Of a stretch of DNA of 59,292 nt, positions 39,547-47,144 are shown piece after piece (position 1 is the first letter of the stretch; each line of letters starts with the position of its first letter). A program made the translations under genes and the position numbers. A model generated the notes under the pieces. It saw nothing but the letters and a program-made list of their open reading frames with translations, did not search any database and was not told the origin of the DNA. The DNA is taken from positions 1 through 59,292 of the forward strand of contig CABMCB010000068.1 of NCBI GenBank assembly GCA_902384455.1, given 5' to 3'. The DNA comes from an uncultured archaeon (GTDB taxonomy: Archaea > Altiarchaeota > Altiarchaeia > IMC4 > SCGC-AAA252-I15).

Positions 39547-39996
39547 ATGGAATGGGTAAAGAACTGGTTTAGCAACATGCTCCCCGCCGACAAGGCCCTT
39601 GTCGACGAAATGGGCATTCAATACCATTCCACGGAGAATTACTACCAGGCAGCCAAGATGCCCGACCGTGAGAGACGCATCAAGATTGCTAACATGTCTT
39701 CGAGGGATTCAAAGAGGGCTGTACGTACAAAAGAATTCCGGATAACGCCTGAGCAGTGGGCGGAGTTCGAAACCCGTAAGCTCCAGGTCATGGAGGATGC
39801 TTTACGTCAGAAGTTCGCTCCAGGAACGTCCTGGTATGCCCAGCTCGTAGCTACTGGGGATGAAGAGATTGTAGAGTGGAACAACTGGAATGACCGTTAC
39901 TGGGGTAAGACCCTAGACGGGGTCGGGGAAAACAACCTGGGGAAGCTGCTGATGAAAATCAGAGCAGACCTTAAAGTAGGCAGCACATGTCCGTAA
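39547..39996 (+). CDS. NADAR (YbiA-like) N-glycosidase family protein
   Basis: A 149-residue protein with the NADAR/DUF1768 signature: FSNMLPA, GIQYHSTENYYQAAKMPD, ATGDEEIVEWNNWNDRYWGK and GENNLGKLLMKIR. Family members cleave N-glycosidic bonds in riboflavin intermediates or remove ADP-ribose from modified guanine. In a phage, removal of ADP-ribose marks placed on DNA by host DarT-type toxins, or NAD metabolism, is a reasonable hypothesis. It overlaps the next gene by 10 nt. Confidence 0.88.
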   Translation: MEWVKNWFSNMLPADKALVDEMGIQYHSTENYYQAAKMPDRERRIKIANMSSRDSKRAVRTKEFRITPEQWAEFETRKLQVMEDALRQKFAPGTSWYAQLVATGDEEIVEWNNWNDRYWGKTLDGVGENNLGKLLMKIRADLKVGSTCP

Positions 39997-40208
39997 AAGA
40001 CGGCATCATCGCGTTCCTGGTGGCGGTCAACGTGTCCCTGGCTGTTTATGCTTACAGCCAGCACGACCAATTCAAGACCGCTATGCGAGTAAACACACAC
40101 ATGTTCTGGGCCTTGAGTGACTGTAAAGGGCGGGATGTGAGCTTTGAAGAAATGGAACAGATGGCCCGGTCCTGGTGGTCCATGCACCAAGAAAAGAAAA
40201 ACAAGTGA
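39987..40208 (+). CDS. Small single-pass membrane protein
   Basis: A 73-residue protein with an N-terminal membrane helix (IIAFLVAVNVSLAVYAYS) and a charged cytoplasmic or periplasmic part. Overlaps NADAR upstream and the next membrane gene (GTGA) downstream. Function unknown. Confidence 0.65.
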   Translation: MSVKDGIIAFLVAVNVSLAVYAYSQHDQFKTAMRVNTHMFWALSDCKGRDVSFEEMEQMARSWWSMHQEKKNK

Positions 40209-40360
40209 ACAAGCAAACTGAAATCATCCAGAAGACCATCATCGGAATCGGCATGGAAATTAGTGGCTGCGTCTTTATGGCGTCTTCTGGGTTTTTCGGA
40301 TGGTTCCTGGGAATTGGCCTATTCTTAATTGGATGGGTTATGGTTTCCGAGGCAAAGTGA
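40205..40360 (+). CDS. Small two-helix membrane protein, 51 aa
   Basis: Starts at GTG overlapping the previous TGA. Two hydrophobic Gly/Phe-rich helices (GIGMEISGCVFMASSGFFGW, then LGIGLFLIGWVMV). It forms a membrane pair with the preceding gene. Confidence 0.6.
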   Translation: MNKQTEIIQKTIIGIGMEISGCVFMASSGFFGWFLGIGLFLIGWVMVSEAK

Positions 40361-40367
40361 GGACAAA

Positions 40368-40391
40368 ATGGCCGAGCTAAAAAGCGCATGA
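40368..40391 (+). CDS. Possible 7-codon leader cistron
   Basis: ATG-GCC-GAG-CTA-AAA-AGC-GCA-TGA follows GAGGAC and ends in an ATGA overlap with the next gene. It may couple translation of the 85-residue gene. Very short, so speculative. Confidence 0.25.
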   Translation: MAELKSA

Positions 40392-40645
40392 AGAACACCC
40401 TAAAGCTGGTCATTGTCAAGTGGCGGGACATCAAGAACGAAGGTGCCTGGACTTCCAAGAAAGACTGGGCCACCGAGCTCATTCCTCCTGGCATAACCAG
40501 CGTAGGGTTTTATGTAGGTGAGGCAAACGACGCTCTTTACCTGGCGATGGACGTCGACGACGAAAAAGATGGTGACTTTGGAAGCCTTCAGTGCATCCCA
40601 AAAGGGTGTATACTGTCTGTGAAACACGTGACCCTAACCGATTGA
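40388..40645 (+). CDS. Hypothetical protein, 85 aa
   Basis: Unrecognised alpha/beta protein beginning MKNTLKLVIVKWRDIKNEGA. This opening (beta strand, W-x-D, aromatic turn) resembles small phage proteins with a sugar- or nucleotide-binding-like beta sheet, but no family is certain. A GGTGTATACT element overlaps its 3' end. Confidence 0.6.
   Translation: MKNTLKLVIVKWRDIKNEGAWTSKKDWATELIPPGITSVGFYVGEANDALYLAMDVDDEKDGDFGSLQCIPKGCILSVKHVTLTD
40603..40614 (+). promoter_or_regulatory. Possible early promoter (GGGTGTATACT)
   Basis: AGGGTGTATACT lies 39 nt before the 40653 ATG, within the end of the previous gene. Same core as the other rightward elements. Confidence 0.35.
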
Positions 40646-40652
40646 GGAAAAC

Positions 40653-41033
40653 ATGGAAATCAAGCATGTAGTACTCACAAAACTCGACGGAGTCCCTGAC
40701 AAGGACGGCATTGCCTTCTCCAAGAGCGCAAAAGTGTGCGGTTTGCCTGCGAACGTGCCCATCAGGGTGGGTTTTGACTCCAAAGACCCTCCGATTGGGT
40801 TCGCGGATATCCGTTTGGAAGGCGATGTTCTTCTCGGTGACATCACCCTCACGGACGAAAAGTACTTCGATAAGAAGCTCCTGGACGTCATTGCGCCTGC
40901 TTTTGCAGGAAGTATCGTCTCCATGGACGAAAAAAGCCAGGTGAGCGAGTTCAAAGTGCTCTCTATCGGACTTGTTCTGGCCCCCACGGCCTCTGACAGA
41001 CACGTAGAACCCCTTGGGAAGTACGTAAAGTGA
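40653..41033 (+). CDS. Hypothetical beta-rich protein, 126 aa
   Basis: Starts MEIKHVVLTKLDGVPDKDGI with alternating strands (NVPIRVGFDSKDPPIGFADI and RLEGDVLLGDITLTDE). It looks like a compact beta protein. No motif for a known enzyme. GAGGAAAAC precedes the ATG; GTGA overlap with the next gene. Confidence 0.6.
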   Translation: MEIKHVVLTKLDGVPDKDGIAFSKSAKVCGLPANVPIRVGFDSKDPPIGFADIRLEGDVLLGDITLTDEKYFDKKLLDVIAPAFAGSIVSMDEKSQVSEFKVLSIGLVLAPTASDRHVEPLGKYVK

Positions 41034-41323
41034 GAAAAATCGACGGGATTTACACCGAAATCGAGGCGCTTCACGAGGAAATCAAGCAGATTCGCATGAA
41101 GTGCACCCATCCGAGCTACAAAGTCGGCTGGCATTCGTGGCGAGTCGGCTCTATGAACCCAAAAAGACTCTGCACGGAGTGTGACGAGGTCCTTGAAGGC
41201 ATTACGGAAGAGGAAGCAAAGGCTCTTCGAGACGAATTGTACGGAAAAGTCGGACAATCTCCATCTACGGGATTCATAATGGCCACCGAAGAGAAAATAA
41301 AAGAGCTAAAGGACCTGACATGA
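41030..41323 (+). CDS. Helical protein with zinc ribbon
   Basis: A 97-residue protein from GTG (GTGA overlap). A coiled-coil start (EIEALHEEIKQIRMKCTHPS) leads into CTHP and CTECDEVLEG, a C-x2-H/C-x2-C zinc-ribbon pattern, and a final helix. Overlaps the next gene by 4 nt. Confidence 0.6.
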   Translation: MRKIDGIYTEIEALHEEIKQIRMKCTHPSYKVGWHSWRVGSMNPKRLCTECDEVLEGITEEEAKALRDELYGKVGQSPSTGFIMATEEKIKELKDLT

Positions 41324-41556
41324 TTCCCATGGCGAACATTGGACTGGGCGTAGCGGACGGATTTCGGTTCCAGTTGGGCGCGGAACTGGCAGATGCTGCT
41401 CTCGGCCTCGTTGTTTTGCTCTTTTTAATCATCGGAGCTGTTGTTGTGGCTCTCATCTGCATGCCCACGGAGACGAAGAGCTCTCCGCGAGAGGAAAAGC
41501 CTCTCAACGGGACGTGGGACGTCCTTTTCCGGACCGGAAACGACCGAAAGAAGTAA
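41320..41556 (+). CDS. Small single-pass membrane protein, 78 aa
   Basis: One strong membrane helix at ~28-48 (LGLVVLLFLIIGAVVVALIC), a polar N-terminus and a basic tail. Unknown function; possible inner-membrane effector. Confidence 0.6.
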   Translation: MIPMANIGLGVADGFRFQLGAELADAALGLVVLLFLIIGAVVVALICMPTETKSSPREEKPLNGTWDVLFRTGNDRKK

Positions 41557-41559
41557 GCG

Positions 41560-41910
41560 ATGCCCTCTGACCGATTAAAATCACTGCTGGCTGCCCAGCG
41601 AAAAGCCAACCAAGACTATGTTTTGAGCATGATGACCCCTCCAGAGAGCTCAGACGATGCTGAAGCTCTTCAGCACAAGCTGGACGAGGCTAAGAGAGTC
41701 ATTGTTGGCTTGGTCGACAAGGCCTCTGTCTCATACAGCACTGGTCTGGACGATGGTTCAGTCGTTGTAGAAGAGGTCAAGAGGGTCTACGAAACCAGAA
41801 TCGAAGAGTACGAGGCTCTGGTTGCTGAGTATCGGGGCATCGTTGACGCACACGAAGCCCGGATTGAGGCTCTTGTAGAAGAGCTTCGCCGGAGAGGATG
41901 GCAGGGATGA
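41560..41910 (+). CDS. Coiled-coil protein, 116 aa
   Basis: Nearly entirely helical with heptad character (ALQHKLDEAKRVIVGLVDKA, then RIEEYEALVAEYRGIVDAHE). ATGA overlap with the next gene. Unrecognised. Confidence 0.6.
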   Translation: MPSDRLKSLLAAQRKANQDYVLSMMTPPESSDDAEALQHKLDEAKRVIVGLVDKASVSYSTGLDDGSVVVEEVKRVYETRIEEYEALVAEYRGIVDAHEARIEALVEELRRRGWQG

Positions 41911-42209
41911 GGTCAACCATCCGTGATTGGGAGTGGGGTGGAAAAAAAGGCCCTCCACCAGGAAGCGGCCCTCGTCCTCCAAAGCCTGTAGGTTTTGAAG
42001 AACCTCATGGTGAATTCGAGCTTACAAGTAGACACGTTTTTACCGGGGACTTTCAATTCAAAGCCGAGGATGTCATGTTTGGGAAGTACCGGCAACTCCA
42101 CAACTCTTTCAAGTCCTTGATGGGCAACTACCTTAAAACGGCTCGGTGCTTCGGGTATCCTAAGAGGAATGCCAAGATTAAAATCCATGTAGAAATGGAA
42201 CTGATGTAA
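41907..42209 (+). CDS. Hypothetical protein, 100 aa
   Basis: Starts at the ATGA overlap. A Gly/Pro-rich opening (WGGKKGPPPGSGPRPPKPVG) is followed by a beta/helical segment and a basic C-terminus. TAATG coupling to the next gene. Confidence 0.6.
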   Translation: MRSTIRDWEWGGKKGPPPGSGPRPPKPVGFEEPHGEFELTSRHVFTGDFQFKAEDVMFGKYRQLHNSFKSLMGNYLKTARCFGYPKRNAKIKIHVEMELM

Positions 42210-42499
42210 TGAATAAACTTTCACGCCAAGAACTTCTCGATACCCTCATGGCGATGAAGGATATCGACGTTTTGTGCCCCAAGTGTCAAGGGTGGGGTTC
42301 AAAAACTTATAGCAGTACAGCAACATGGCGTGGCGGCATCGGCGGTCAGGTGATGACCACCGACGTTTGTGATAAGTGTTGGGGTTCTGGTGATGCTACC
42401 AAACCCTGGACAGACTTACGAAAACTTCGCTACTCACGAAACACTTCCCCCAACCCAGAGCCTGCTCCTGGGGACGATTCCATGGAAAAGAGTCTGTAA
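42209..42499 (+). CDS. DnaJ-type zinc-finger-like protein
   Basis: A 96-residue protein with CPKCQGWGSKTY and CDKCWGSGDAT, two CxxCxGxG repeats like half of a DnaJ zinc-finger domain. There is no J-domain. Such phage proteins may bind unfolded chains or RNA. TAATG junctions on both sides. Confidence 0.7.
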   Translation: MNKLSRQELLDTLMAMKDIDVLCPKCQGWGSKTYSSTATWRGGIGGQVMTTDVCDKCWGSGDATKPWTDLRKLRYSRNTSPNPEPAPGDDSMEKSL

Positions 42500-42828
42500 T
42501 GACAAAGAACCAGGCCTACCAAGAAAGCTACGTACTCTTCGAGCGGGCTCTTCAAATCCTTGAAGTATCCGATATCTCCCACGACTACTTGGAAAGCGTT
42601 GATAACGTTTTCTCGACAACAAACAAGTACCAGAGAGAGCGCGAGAAGCTCGTGCGCGAGGCGCGTAAAATCAGGAAGGCCCTGCGTGGCAAGAAGGTAA
42701 AGCCTGTCAACGGGGTCTGCTGTAGTTGTGGATACAAGGGGAAGAAAGAAACCCCCTGTAAAGTACGCGAGGATGACACCCACTGTGAACATTGGTGGGA
42801 TGGTCCCGATATGGAGAAAGCCCCTTGA
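42499..42828 (+). CDS. Helical protein with Cys-rich C-terminus
   Basis: A 109-residue protein. Residues ~1-65 are charged helices; the end has CCSCGYKGKKETPCKV and HCEHWW, a likely zinc site. Unrecognised. Confidence 0.6.
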   Translation: MTKNQAYQESYVLFERALQILEVSDISHDYLESVDNVFSTTNKYQREREKLVREARKIRKALRGKKVKPVNGVCCSCGYKGKKETPCKVREDDTHCEHWWDGPDMEKAP

Positions 42829-43118
42829 ACCAACCTCCCGTATACAAGCTCGGGACTCGTCGGTGCACTAACCACCGTGGTAAGACCTACGGCTACGGTA
42901 GCCGCGAGATTACACTCGCGGGGCCCGCCTACAAAGAGTGGGTTATGCCCAAGTATCCAGACAGCAGTGACTGTTGGGATTACCAGCTCCGTCAGAACAT
43001 CGTTCGTCGGTGCTCGGACATGAACACTGCTTTCTGGGAAGGGGCTAAGTACACCTGGACCTCAACGCACACTCCACCACCTCTGGAAAACTACCTGAAG
43101 ACGGTGACACCACAATGA
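42825..43118 (+). CDS. Hypothetical protein, 97 aa (TTG start)
   Basis: A TTG overlaps the previous TGA and follows GGAGAAAGCCCC. The protein has LGTRRCTNHRGKTYGYGSRE and a Trp/Tyr-rich region. The translated region upstream of TTG lies inside the previous gene. ATGA overlap downstream. Confidence 0.5.
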   Translation: MNQPPVYKLGTRRCTNHRGKTYGYGSREITLAGPAYKEWVMPKYPDSSDCWDYQLRQNIVRRCSDMNTAFWEGAKYTWTSTHTPPPLENYLKTVTPQ

Positions 43119-43432
43119 AACCTTCCACAGAAGACAACCCCCGAATCCTGGAGTGGTTCCCAGACGAGCCTCATGTTCATATTAGTGGGGCTTTTGCCTT
43201 CTGGATGCACGACACCTGCGGATACCCAATGGAAATGCTGTCTGATGCTGTCAACGAAGCTTTTAAGGATAGGCCTGCTTCCCGTCAGTTGGCCGTGTCT
43301 GAGGCCTACGACGCTTACCATCATACGGACTACGCGAAGAAGATGCGCGAGAGGCCTATGCTCAAGTTCGACACCCGCGAGGCAATGCAAGCCTACATAG
43401 AAGAGAGACTGAAACAGGCGACACCTCAATGA
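43115..43432 (+). CDS. Hypothetical helical protein, 105 aa
   Basis: ATGA-coupled. It has SGAFAFWMHDTCGYPMEMLS and several helices (EAMQAYIEERLKQATPQ). It resembles uncharacterised phage proteins with a helical bundle. Function unknown. Confidence 0.6.
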   Translation: MKPSTEDNPRILEWFPDEPHVHISGAFAFWMHDTCGYPMEMLSDAVNEAFKDRPASRQLAVSEAYDAYHHTDYAKKMRERPMLKFDTREAMQAYIEERLKQATPQ

Positions 43433-43836
43433 CCAAAAACAATGACCAACGTTGCTACGACTGTCCGGATGGTTCCTGCGACAGCAAGAAGGCTGAGTGG
43501 TGCGAGATTAAGTTAAAAACTCAAATCACTAAGCTTGAGGAACAGGTTGAGTTCTACAAGGCGGAGTGGGAAAACGCGAAGGACTGTAGAATAACACCCG
43601 AAAGCTTCAACTTGAAGGTAGAGGATGCTTCGGGTAAGCTGCTGGTGTTTCACGCAGACACAAGTTCTATACCTGCATGGATGGGTACCTTCAAGGAATA
43701 CCTGAGTAAAAAACTCAAGGAAGCGGGTAAGCCCGATATCGTGGGTATTGTACTTCTCCGAGAAAGTAGCTCCCTGGAGCTTCTTGGGGACGAAGACCTA
43801 CTCAGAATCGGGTTGAAGAGGGTGGAATCCCAATGA
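43429..43836 (+). CDS. Hypothetical protein with Cys-rich start
   Basis: A 135-residue protein. CYDCPDGSCDSKKAEWC near the N-terminus is a likely zinc knuckle; a coiled coil follows (ITKLEEQVEFYKAEWENAKD) and then a beta-type domain. ATGA coupling both sides. Confidence 0.6.
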   Translation: MTKNNDQRCYDCPDGSCDSKKAEWCEIKLKTQITKLEEQVEFYKAEWENAKDCRITPESFNLKVEDASGKLLVFHADTSSIPAWMGTFKEYLSKKLKEAGKPDIVGIVLLRESSSLELLGDEDLLRIGLKRVESQ

Positions 43837-44240
43837 CAGACAATACCCCAACTGTGAAAGCCGAGGTGGGACAAGTCTGGATAAACACGACTATAGGGGG
43901 CAAGTTTAAGATAGTTAAAATCGTGGACGAGTCCACTCTGGAATACGTCAATTTAAACCGAAGGAAGTCTAAGGACAAGAGGCCTTTGCTGATAAGTAGA
44001 AACCAGTTGGAGAATTCTGAATTCTTCAAGCTGGTTGAAATACAGGAGCCTGGGAACCTCAAGAATAGAATCGAGGAGTTGGAGGATTGTCTACGAGGGG
44101 CTATTCTTTACCTTGAGCACGGACCCCCCATACCGCCTATGTCAGACCACCACTGCGGGCCTGACTCGAACTGCGATACGGACTGTGTGAACTGGGCCTA
44201 CTGTAAATGGCTGAACGACGCCAAAGGGTTACTTAAATGA
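43833..44240 (+). CDS. Hypothetical protein with KOW-like start and Cys-rich end
   Basis: A 135-residue protein. The start VKAEVGQVWINTTIGGKFKI resembles small beta-barrel modules (DUF/KOW-like: EVGQVW). The C-terminus has HHCGPDSNCDTDCVNWAYC, a metal-binding cluster. AT-richer than neighbours. ATGA coupling. Confidence 0.6.
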   Translation: MTDNTPTVKAEVGQVWINTTIGGKFKIVKIVDESTLEYVNLNRRKSKDKRPLLISRNQLENSEFFKLVEIQEPGNLKNRIEELEDCLRGAILYLEHGPPIPPMSDHHCGPDSNCDTDCVNWAYCKWLNDAKGLLK

Positions 44241-44401
44241 GCTGCTGCGGTTCCTGTGGCATTGAAGTCCCTGACGGGCAGAGGTTCTGCTCCATGTGCT
44301 ACGGGGACCCATACTATGGCAAGGACGGATACTACCTTTCCGAGCTGGAACGTGAGCAAGAGGCCCTGCAGGCCTATGTTGAGGAGGAACTTAAAAGATG
44401 A
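44237..44401 (+). CDS. Small zinc-ribbon protein, 54 aa
   Basis: A 54-codon gene with ATGA at both ends. MSCCGSCGIEVPDGQRFCSM plus C gives two CxxC pairs; the rest is an acidic helix (LEREQEALQAYVEEELKR). Typical zinc-ribbon mini-protein. Confidence 0.65.
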   Translation: MSCCGSCGIEVPDGQRFCSMCYGDPYYGKDGYYLSELEREQEALQAYVEEELKR

Positions 44402-44829
44402 GAAACCCTGCTTTCCGGGCCTGGGATACTAAGCTCAAGAAGTACGCCTGTGTAGGCTTCCACGTCATCGGGGAAGTCACAGCTATGGGCGGTATTGAGT
44501 GCTACATACGCGAAAACATCGAAGAGGAGAAGAAACTTGGTATCCCATGCGGCTCACTCCTAGAACGATACAATGACTTTATCCTGGAACAATGGACAGG
44601 CCTCTTAGATAAAAATGGTAAGGAAATATACGAGGGGGACATCGTTACTTGGGGACCTGATATTGGTAACTGGCCCGTAGTTTGGGGAACTCTGAAAATA
44701 GAAGGAAACTACGAAGACGTCGTAGGTACTGGATGGATTACCGGGGAAGATTACAACGATGTGTTTATTGACAGCCGCTGTGAGGTCTTGGGAAACATCC
44801 ACGAAAACCCGGAGATTCTTACGAAATGA
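44398..44829 (+). CDS. YopX-like phage protein
   Basis: A 143-residue protein with the YopX family pattern: MRNPAFRAWDTKLKKY, LEQWTGLLDKNGKEIYEGDI and CEVLGNIHENPEIL. YopX proteins are widespread in phages with no settled function. ATGA coupling both sides. Confidence 0.88.
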   Translation: MRNPAFRAWDTKLKKYACVGFHVIGEVTAMGGIECYIRENIEEEKKLGIPCGSLLERYNDFILEQWTGLLDKNGKEIYEGDIVTWGPDIGNWPVVWGTLKIEGNYEDVVGTGWITGEDYNDVFIDSRCEVLGNIHENPEILTK

Positions 44830-45020
44830 ACGTCCACCATCGGGACTGCCCTAAGGTACAGGCGTGGGACTGCGGCCCTGAAGAAGGTGTCTGGTGTCGG
44901 TGTCCTGATGGGTGGCCCAAGTCCCAGGAAGCCTGGGAAGAATGGTACCAAGCAGGTGGATGGCGGGAGTTTCAGACCCCCAGAACCTCAAACAGTGACC
45001 CATACACCCGAGAGGACTGA
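44826..45020 (+). CDS. Small Cys/Trp-rich protein
   Basis: A 64-residue protein: HHRDCPKVQAWDCGPEEGVW, then CRCPDGWPKSQEAWEEWY. Cysteine-rich with many tryptophans; likely metal-binding. Coupled by ATGA. Confidence 0.6.
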   Translation: MNVHHRDCPKVQAWDCGPEEGVWCRCPDGWPKSQEAWEEWYQAGGWREFQTPRTSNSDPYTRED

Positions 45021-45023
45021 ACC

Positions 45024-45188
45024 TTGCCTGAGAAGAAGCTCATTCGAACCGAGGTCTTTGCTGGATTCACACGTGCTATCGAATCCAGGACATACCTCGT
45101 TGACGGCAAAGAGGTTACTGAAACTGAAGTGGTCAGACCTCCCGGTGAAAAGCCCTGTGACGGATACGACAAGTGCGAACCATCATAG
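45024..45188 (+). CDS. Small hypothetical protein, 54 aa (TTG start)
   Basis: A 54-codon frame from TTG with AGAGGA 9 nt upstream. It has VFAGFTRAIESRTYLVDGKE and ends KPCDGYDKCEPS. Its 3' end overlaps the DUF2493 gene by 16 nt. The tight fit in the gap supports it. Confidence 0.5.
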   Translation: MPEKKLIRTEVFAGFTRAIESRTYLVDGKEVTETEVVRPPGEKPCDGYDKCEPS

Positions 45189-45526
45189 CGGGTAGCCGCG
45201 ATGGCTTCACCTACGAAGAGGTCTGCGAGGGCATCAAAGCCAGTGGCTTCAACATCACCACTGTCATTTCAGGTACTGCGCGAGGGGTGGACAACTACGG
45301 GGAGCGTTGGGCCCGCGAGAATGGTATTCCCGTGGAACGATACCCAGCCGACTGGGTCACTCATGGAAAGTCTGCCGGATACAAGCGGAACGAGCTCATG
45401 GCTTTGAAGGCGGGTATCGGAGGCCAGTGCTTGGCTTTCTGGTACAAGAAGACCCCTGGAACCGGCCACATGATTGACATCGCTCGTAGGTTCAAACTGC
45501 GGGTATACGTAGTGGAGAAGAACTGA
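45173..45526 (+). CDS. DUF2493/SLOG-family nucleotide-binding protein
   Basis: A 117-residue protein from GTG. The Rossmann-like core is evident: MRTIIAGSRDGFTYEEV, VISGTARGVDNYGERWAREN and PADWVTHGKSAGYKRNELM. DUF2493 belongs to the SLOG superfamily, whose members bind nucleotides or nucleotide-derived signals and appear in defence and phage contexts. It may bind cyclic or ADP-ribose-derived signals, which is inference. Confidence 0.85.
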   Translation: MRTIIAGSRDGFTYEEVCEGIKASGFNITTVISGTARGVDNYGERWARENGIPVERYPADWVTHGKSAGYKRNELMALKAGIGGQCLAFWYKKTPGTGHMIDIARRFKLRVYVVEKN

Positions 45527-45540
45527 GTTATGAGGCTCTA

Positions 45541-45876
45541 ATGCAAAACCATGAAATGTTTGGATTTCCTGGAGAAGTAATCGCCATCTGTAAAAAGTGT
45601 GGGTTTATACTTACAATGGAAGATGCGCTTAGAGTACATTTCGAAGTTACTCAAGACCCTTGTTCAGGAAATCCGACCAAGTTATTTGTGAGTCACATTT
45701 ATCCAGAATTTAGTGACTCTCAAGTAAAAGAATTAGCTATAATGCCTTCCGGTAAAATAGTAGTGATGGTAGAGGACAATCCAGGATATCCAGAGTCTTT
45801 ATGGTTCTATCCGAACGGAACAAATCCGAAAAGTAGGCTTTTGTTTAAACACGACTTGGAAACTAATAAACCATGA
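45541..45876 (+). CDS. Hypothetical AT-rich protein with CxxC
   Basis: A 111-residue protein. It has VIAICKKCGFILTMEDALRV at the start and then a beta-rich part. Base composition and codon use are clearly AT-richer than adjacent genes, pointing to recent acquisition. ATGA overlap downstream. Confidence 0.6.
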   Translation: MQNHEMFGFPGEVIAICKKCGFILTMEDALRVHFEVTQDPCSGNPTKLFVSHIYPEFSDSQVKELAIMPSGKIVVMVEDNPGYPESLWFYPNGTNPKSRLLFKHDLETNKP

Positions 45877-46091
45877 CCAACGAACAAGCCTATGAAAAAG
45901 CCTGCGACCTTTGGGGCACTGACGCCTGGGTGGAGTGGAGTGCTCCCTGGGACAAGACCCTCCTGGCCAGGCCCTACCGTGTGGGCGCGGGACGGATGGA
46001 AAATATGTCCTGGAAGAACACCCACTATGGAACCGGGGAATGCTGGGAAGAGGCTTTCGAGAACGCCGCTAGACCCACACGCCGAAAGTGA
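45873..46091 (+). CDS. Small hypothetical protein, 72 aa
   Basis: ATGA-coupled. MTNEQAYEKACDLWGTDAWV, then WKNTHYGTGECWEEAFENAA. The phrase YGTGxxWxxAF recurs in small phage proteins of unknown function. Confidence 0.6.
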   Translation: MTNEQAYEKACDLWGTDAWVEWSAPWDKTLLARPYRVGAGRMENMSWKNTHYGTGECWEEAFENAARPTRRK

Positions 46092-46094
46092 CTC

Positions 46095-46664
46095 ATGGCC
46101 ATATCTCCTAATCTCCTACGCACCATCGAGCCTACTCACGCAGCCCAGATTGAAGCCCTCCTGGAGCAGCTTGTATTCCCCGTCGCCCGTAATACCGTCG
46201 TCTGTCCCAATATCAGCCACGGCTTCTTCCGCTCCCACGAGTCCGACCTCGTCTGTGTCTCTAAGGCAGGTTGGCTCACCGAAGTAGAAATCAAGGTTTC
46301 GGCCTCCGACTGGAAGAACGACCGGAAGAAGTCAAAATGGCAGTCCGAGGATGACGCCGTCTCTGAGGAGCTCTATGATAGGCGAGTACGTAGGTTCTTC
46401 TTCGCAGCTCCCCTTTCCCTTGCGCGTAGATACCAGGAATTCAACATAATGCTCTTCGCCGGGGTCCTCGGCTTCTCCTGGGAAGAGTATCAGCGTACTG
46501 GAAGCCCCTACTGTGTCCCTCGGGTAGAACACATCCGACCCGCGAAGGACCTAAAGGGTTCCCGTAAAGTAACCGACAAGGAACTTCTTACCCTCAGCAA
46601 GCTCTCCTCCATGCGCTACTGGGGTCTACGCCAAGCTATGTCCGGAAACCCCTACAACAAATAG
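46095..46664 (+). CDS. PD-(D/E)XK nuclease-like phage protein
   Basis: A 189-residue protein. SHESDLVCVSKAGWLTEVEI followed by KVSASDWKNDRKKSKW fits the D-x(n)-E-x-K core of the PD-(D/E)XK superfamily (Asp in ESDLV, E-x-K in EVEIKVS). The remainder carries a basic C-terminal helix set. Related MmcB/VRR-like phage proteins act on DNA. It is the last gene of the rightward run. Confidence 0.75.
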   Translation: MAISPNLLRTIEPTHAAQIEALLEQLVFPVARNTVVCPNISHGFFRSHESDLVCVSKAGWLTEVEIKVSASDWKNDRKKSKWQSEDDAVSEELYDRRVRRFFFAAPLSLARRYQEFNIMLFAGVLGFSWEEYQRTGSPYCVPRVEHIRPAKDLKGSRKVTDKELLTLSKLSSMRYWGLRQAMSGNPYNK

Positions 46665-46878
46665 ACCCCCAGGTGGAACACAGGGCCCTCCTCGTATGGG
46701 ACCCTAATCTGGTTTTTCCCTGTCTTTTTAAAGGGGTGGGGGTAGGTATGTCTGTCTTACTCGCATAGACAGGGTTTCTTAAAGGTAGTCGGAGGAATAT
46801 CCACACCGCGCCGAGGAATCGTTCCACCCCTCACCAAGGTGCCTGATTTCTGACATGTTTTTTTAAGGGGGGCCTTGA
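46665..46878. other. Convergent intergenic region
   Basis: No gene seen on either strand. CCCTGTCT (near 46719) and AGACAGGG (near 46768) form an inverted repeat with a ~40-nt loop, and T-rich runs occur at ~46713 and ~46859. It may serve as a transcription sink between the rightward and leftward regions. Confidence 0.4.
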
Positions 46879-47052
46879 CTAGCGCGGCCCTAACTTGGTG
46901 GGCGTGATAGCCTCCAACATATCCACGCCGTGAGGGTTCATTTCCATAAAGGCCTTGATATGGTCCGCAATGAGAATATCAAGGGCGCTTTGCGCGTCCT
47001 GCTTGTATAGTTCGGCTTGTCTTTCGCTTGTGTTAATCGTGCCTTGTGTCAT
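46879..47052 (-). CDS. Small acidic helical protein, 57 aa
   Basis: A 57-codon gene with its own sigma-70 promoter and a strong CCAAGGGGGC ribosome-binding site. It is mainly two helices (TSERQAELYKQDAQSALDIL, then DHIKAFMEMNPHGVDMLEAI). It is the first of the promoter-per-gene set. Confidence 0.65.
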   Translation of the reverse strand: MTQGTINTSERQAELYKQDAQSALDILIADHIKAFMEMNPHGVDMLEAITPTKLGPR

Positions 47053-47089
47053 GGCCTGCCCCCTTGGTGCGTCTCCCTGCTATGCTGTT

Positions 47090-47118
47090 ATCCTACCCCA
47101 TACCCCACACCCTGTCAA
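47090..47118 (-). promoter_or_regulatory. Sigma-70 promoter of the 57-aa gene
   Basis: Minus strand: TTGACA, 17 bp, TAGGAT. The leader ends in AAGGGGGC. The spacer repeats GGGTATGGGG-type sequence, with complementary text just downstream of the next gene. Confidence 0.75.
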
Positions 47119-47144
47119 GGGGTATGGGGTGGGGCTTGTGGGCC

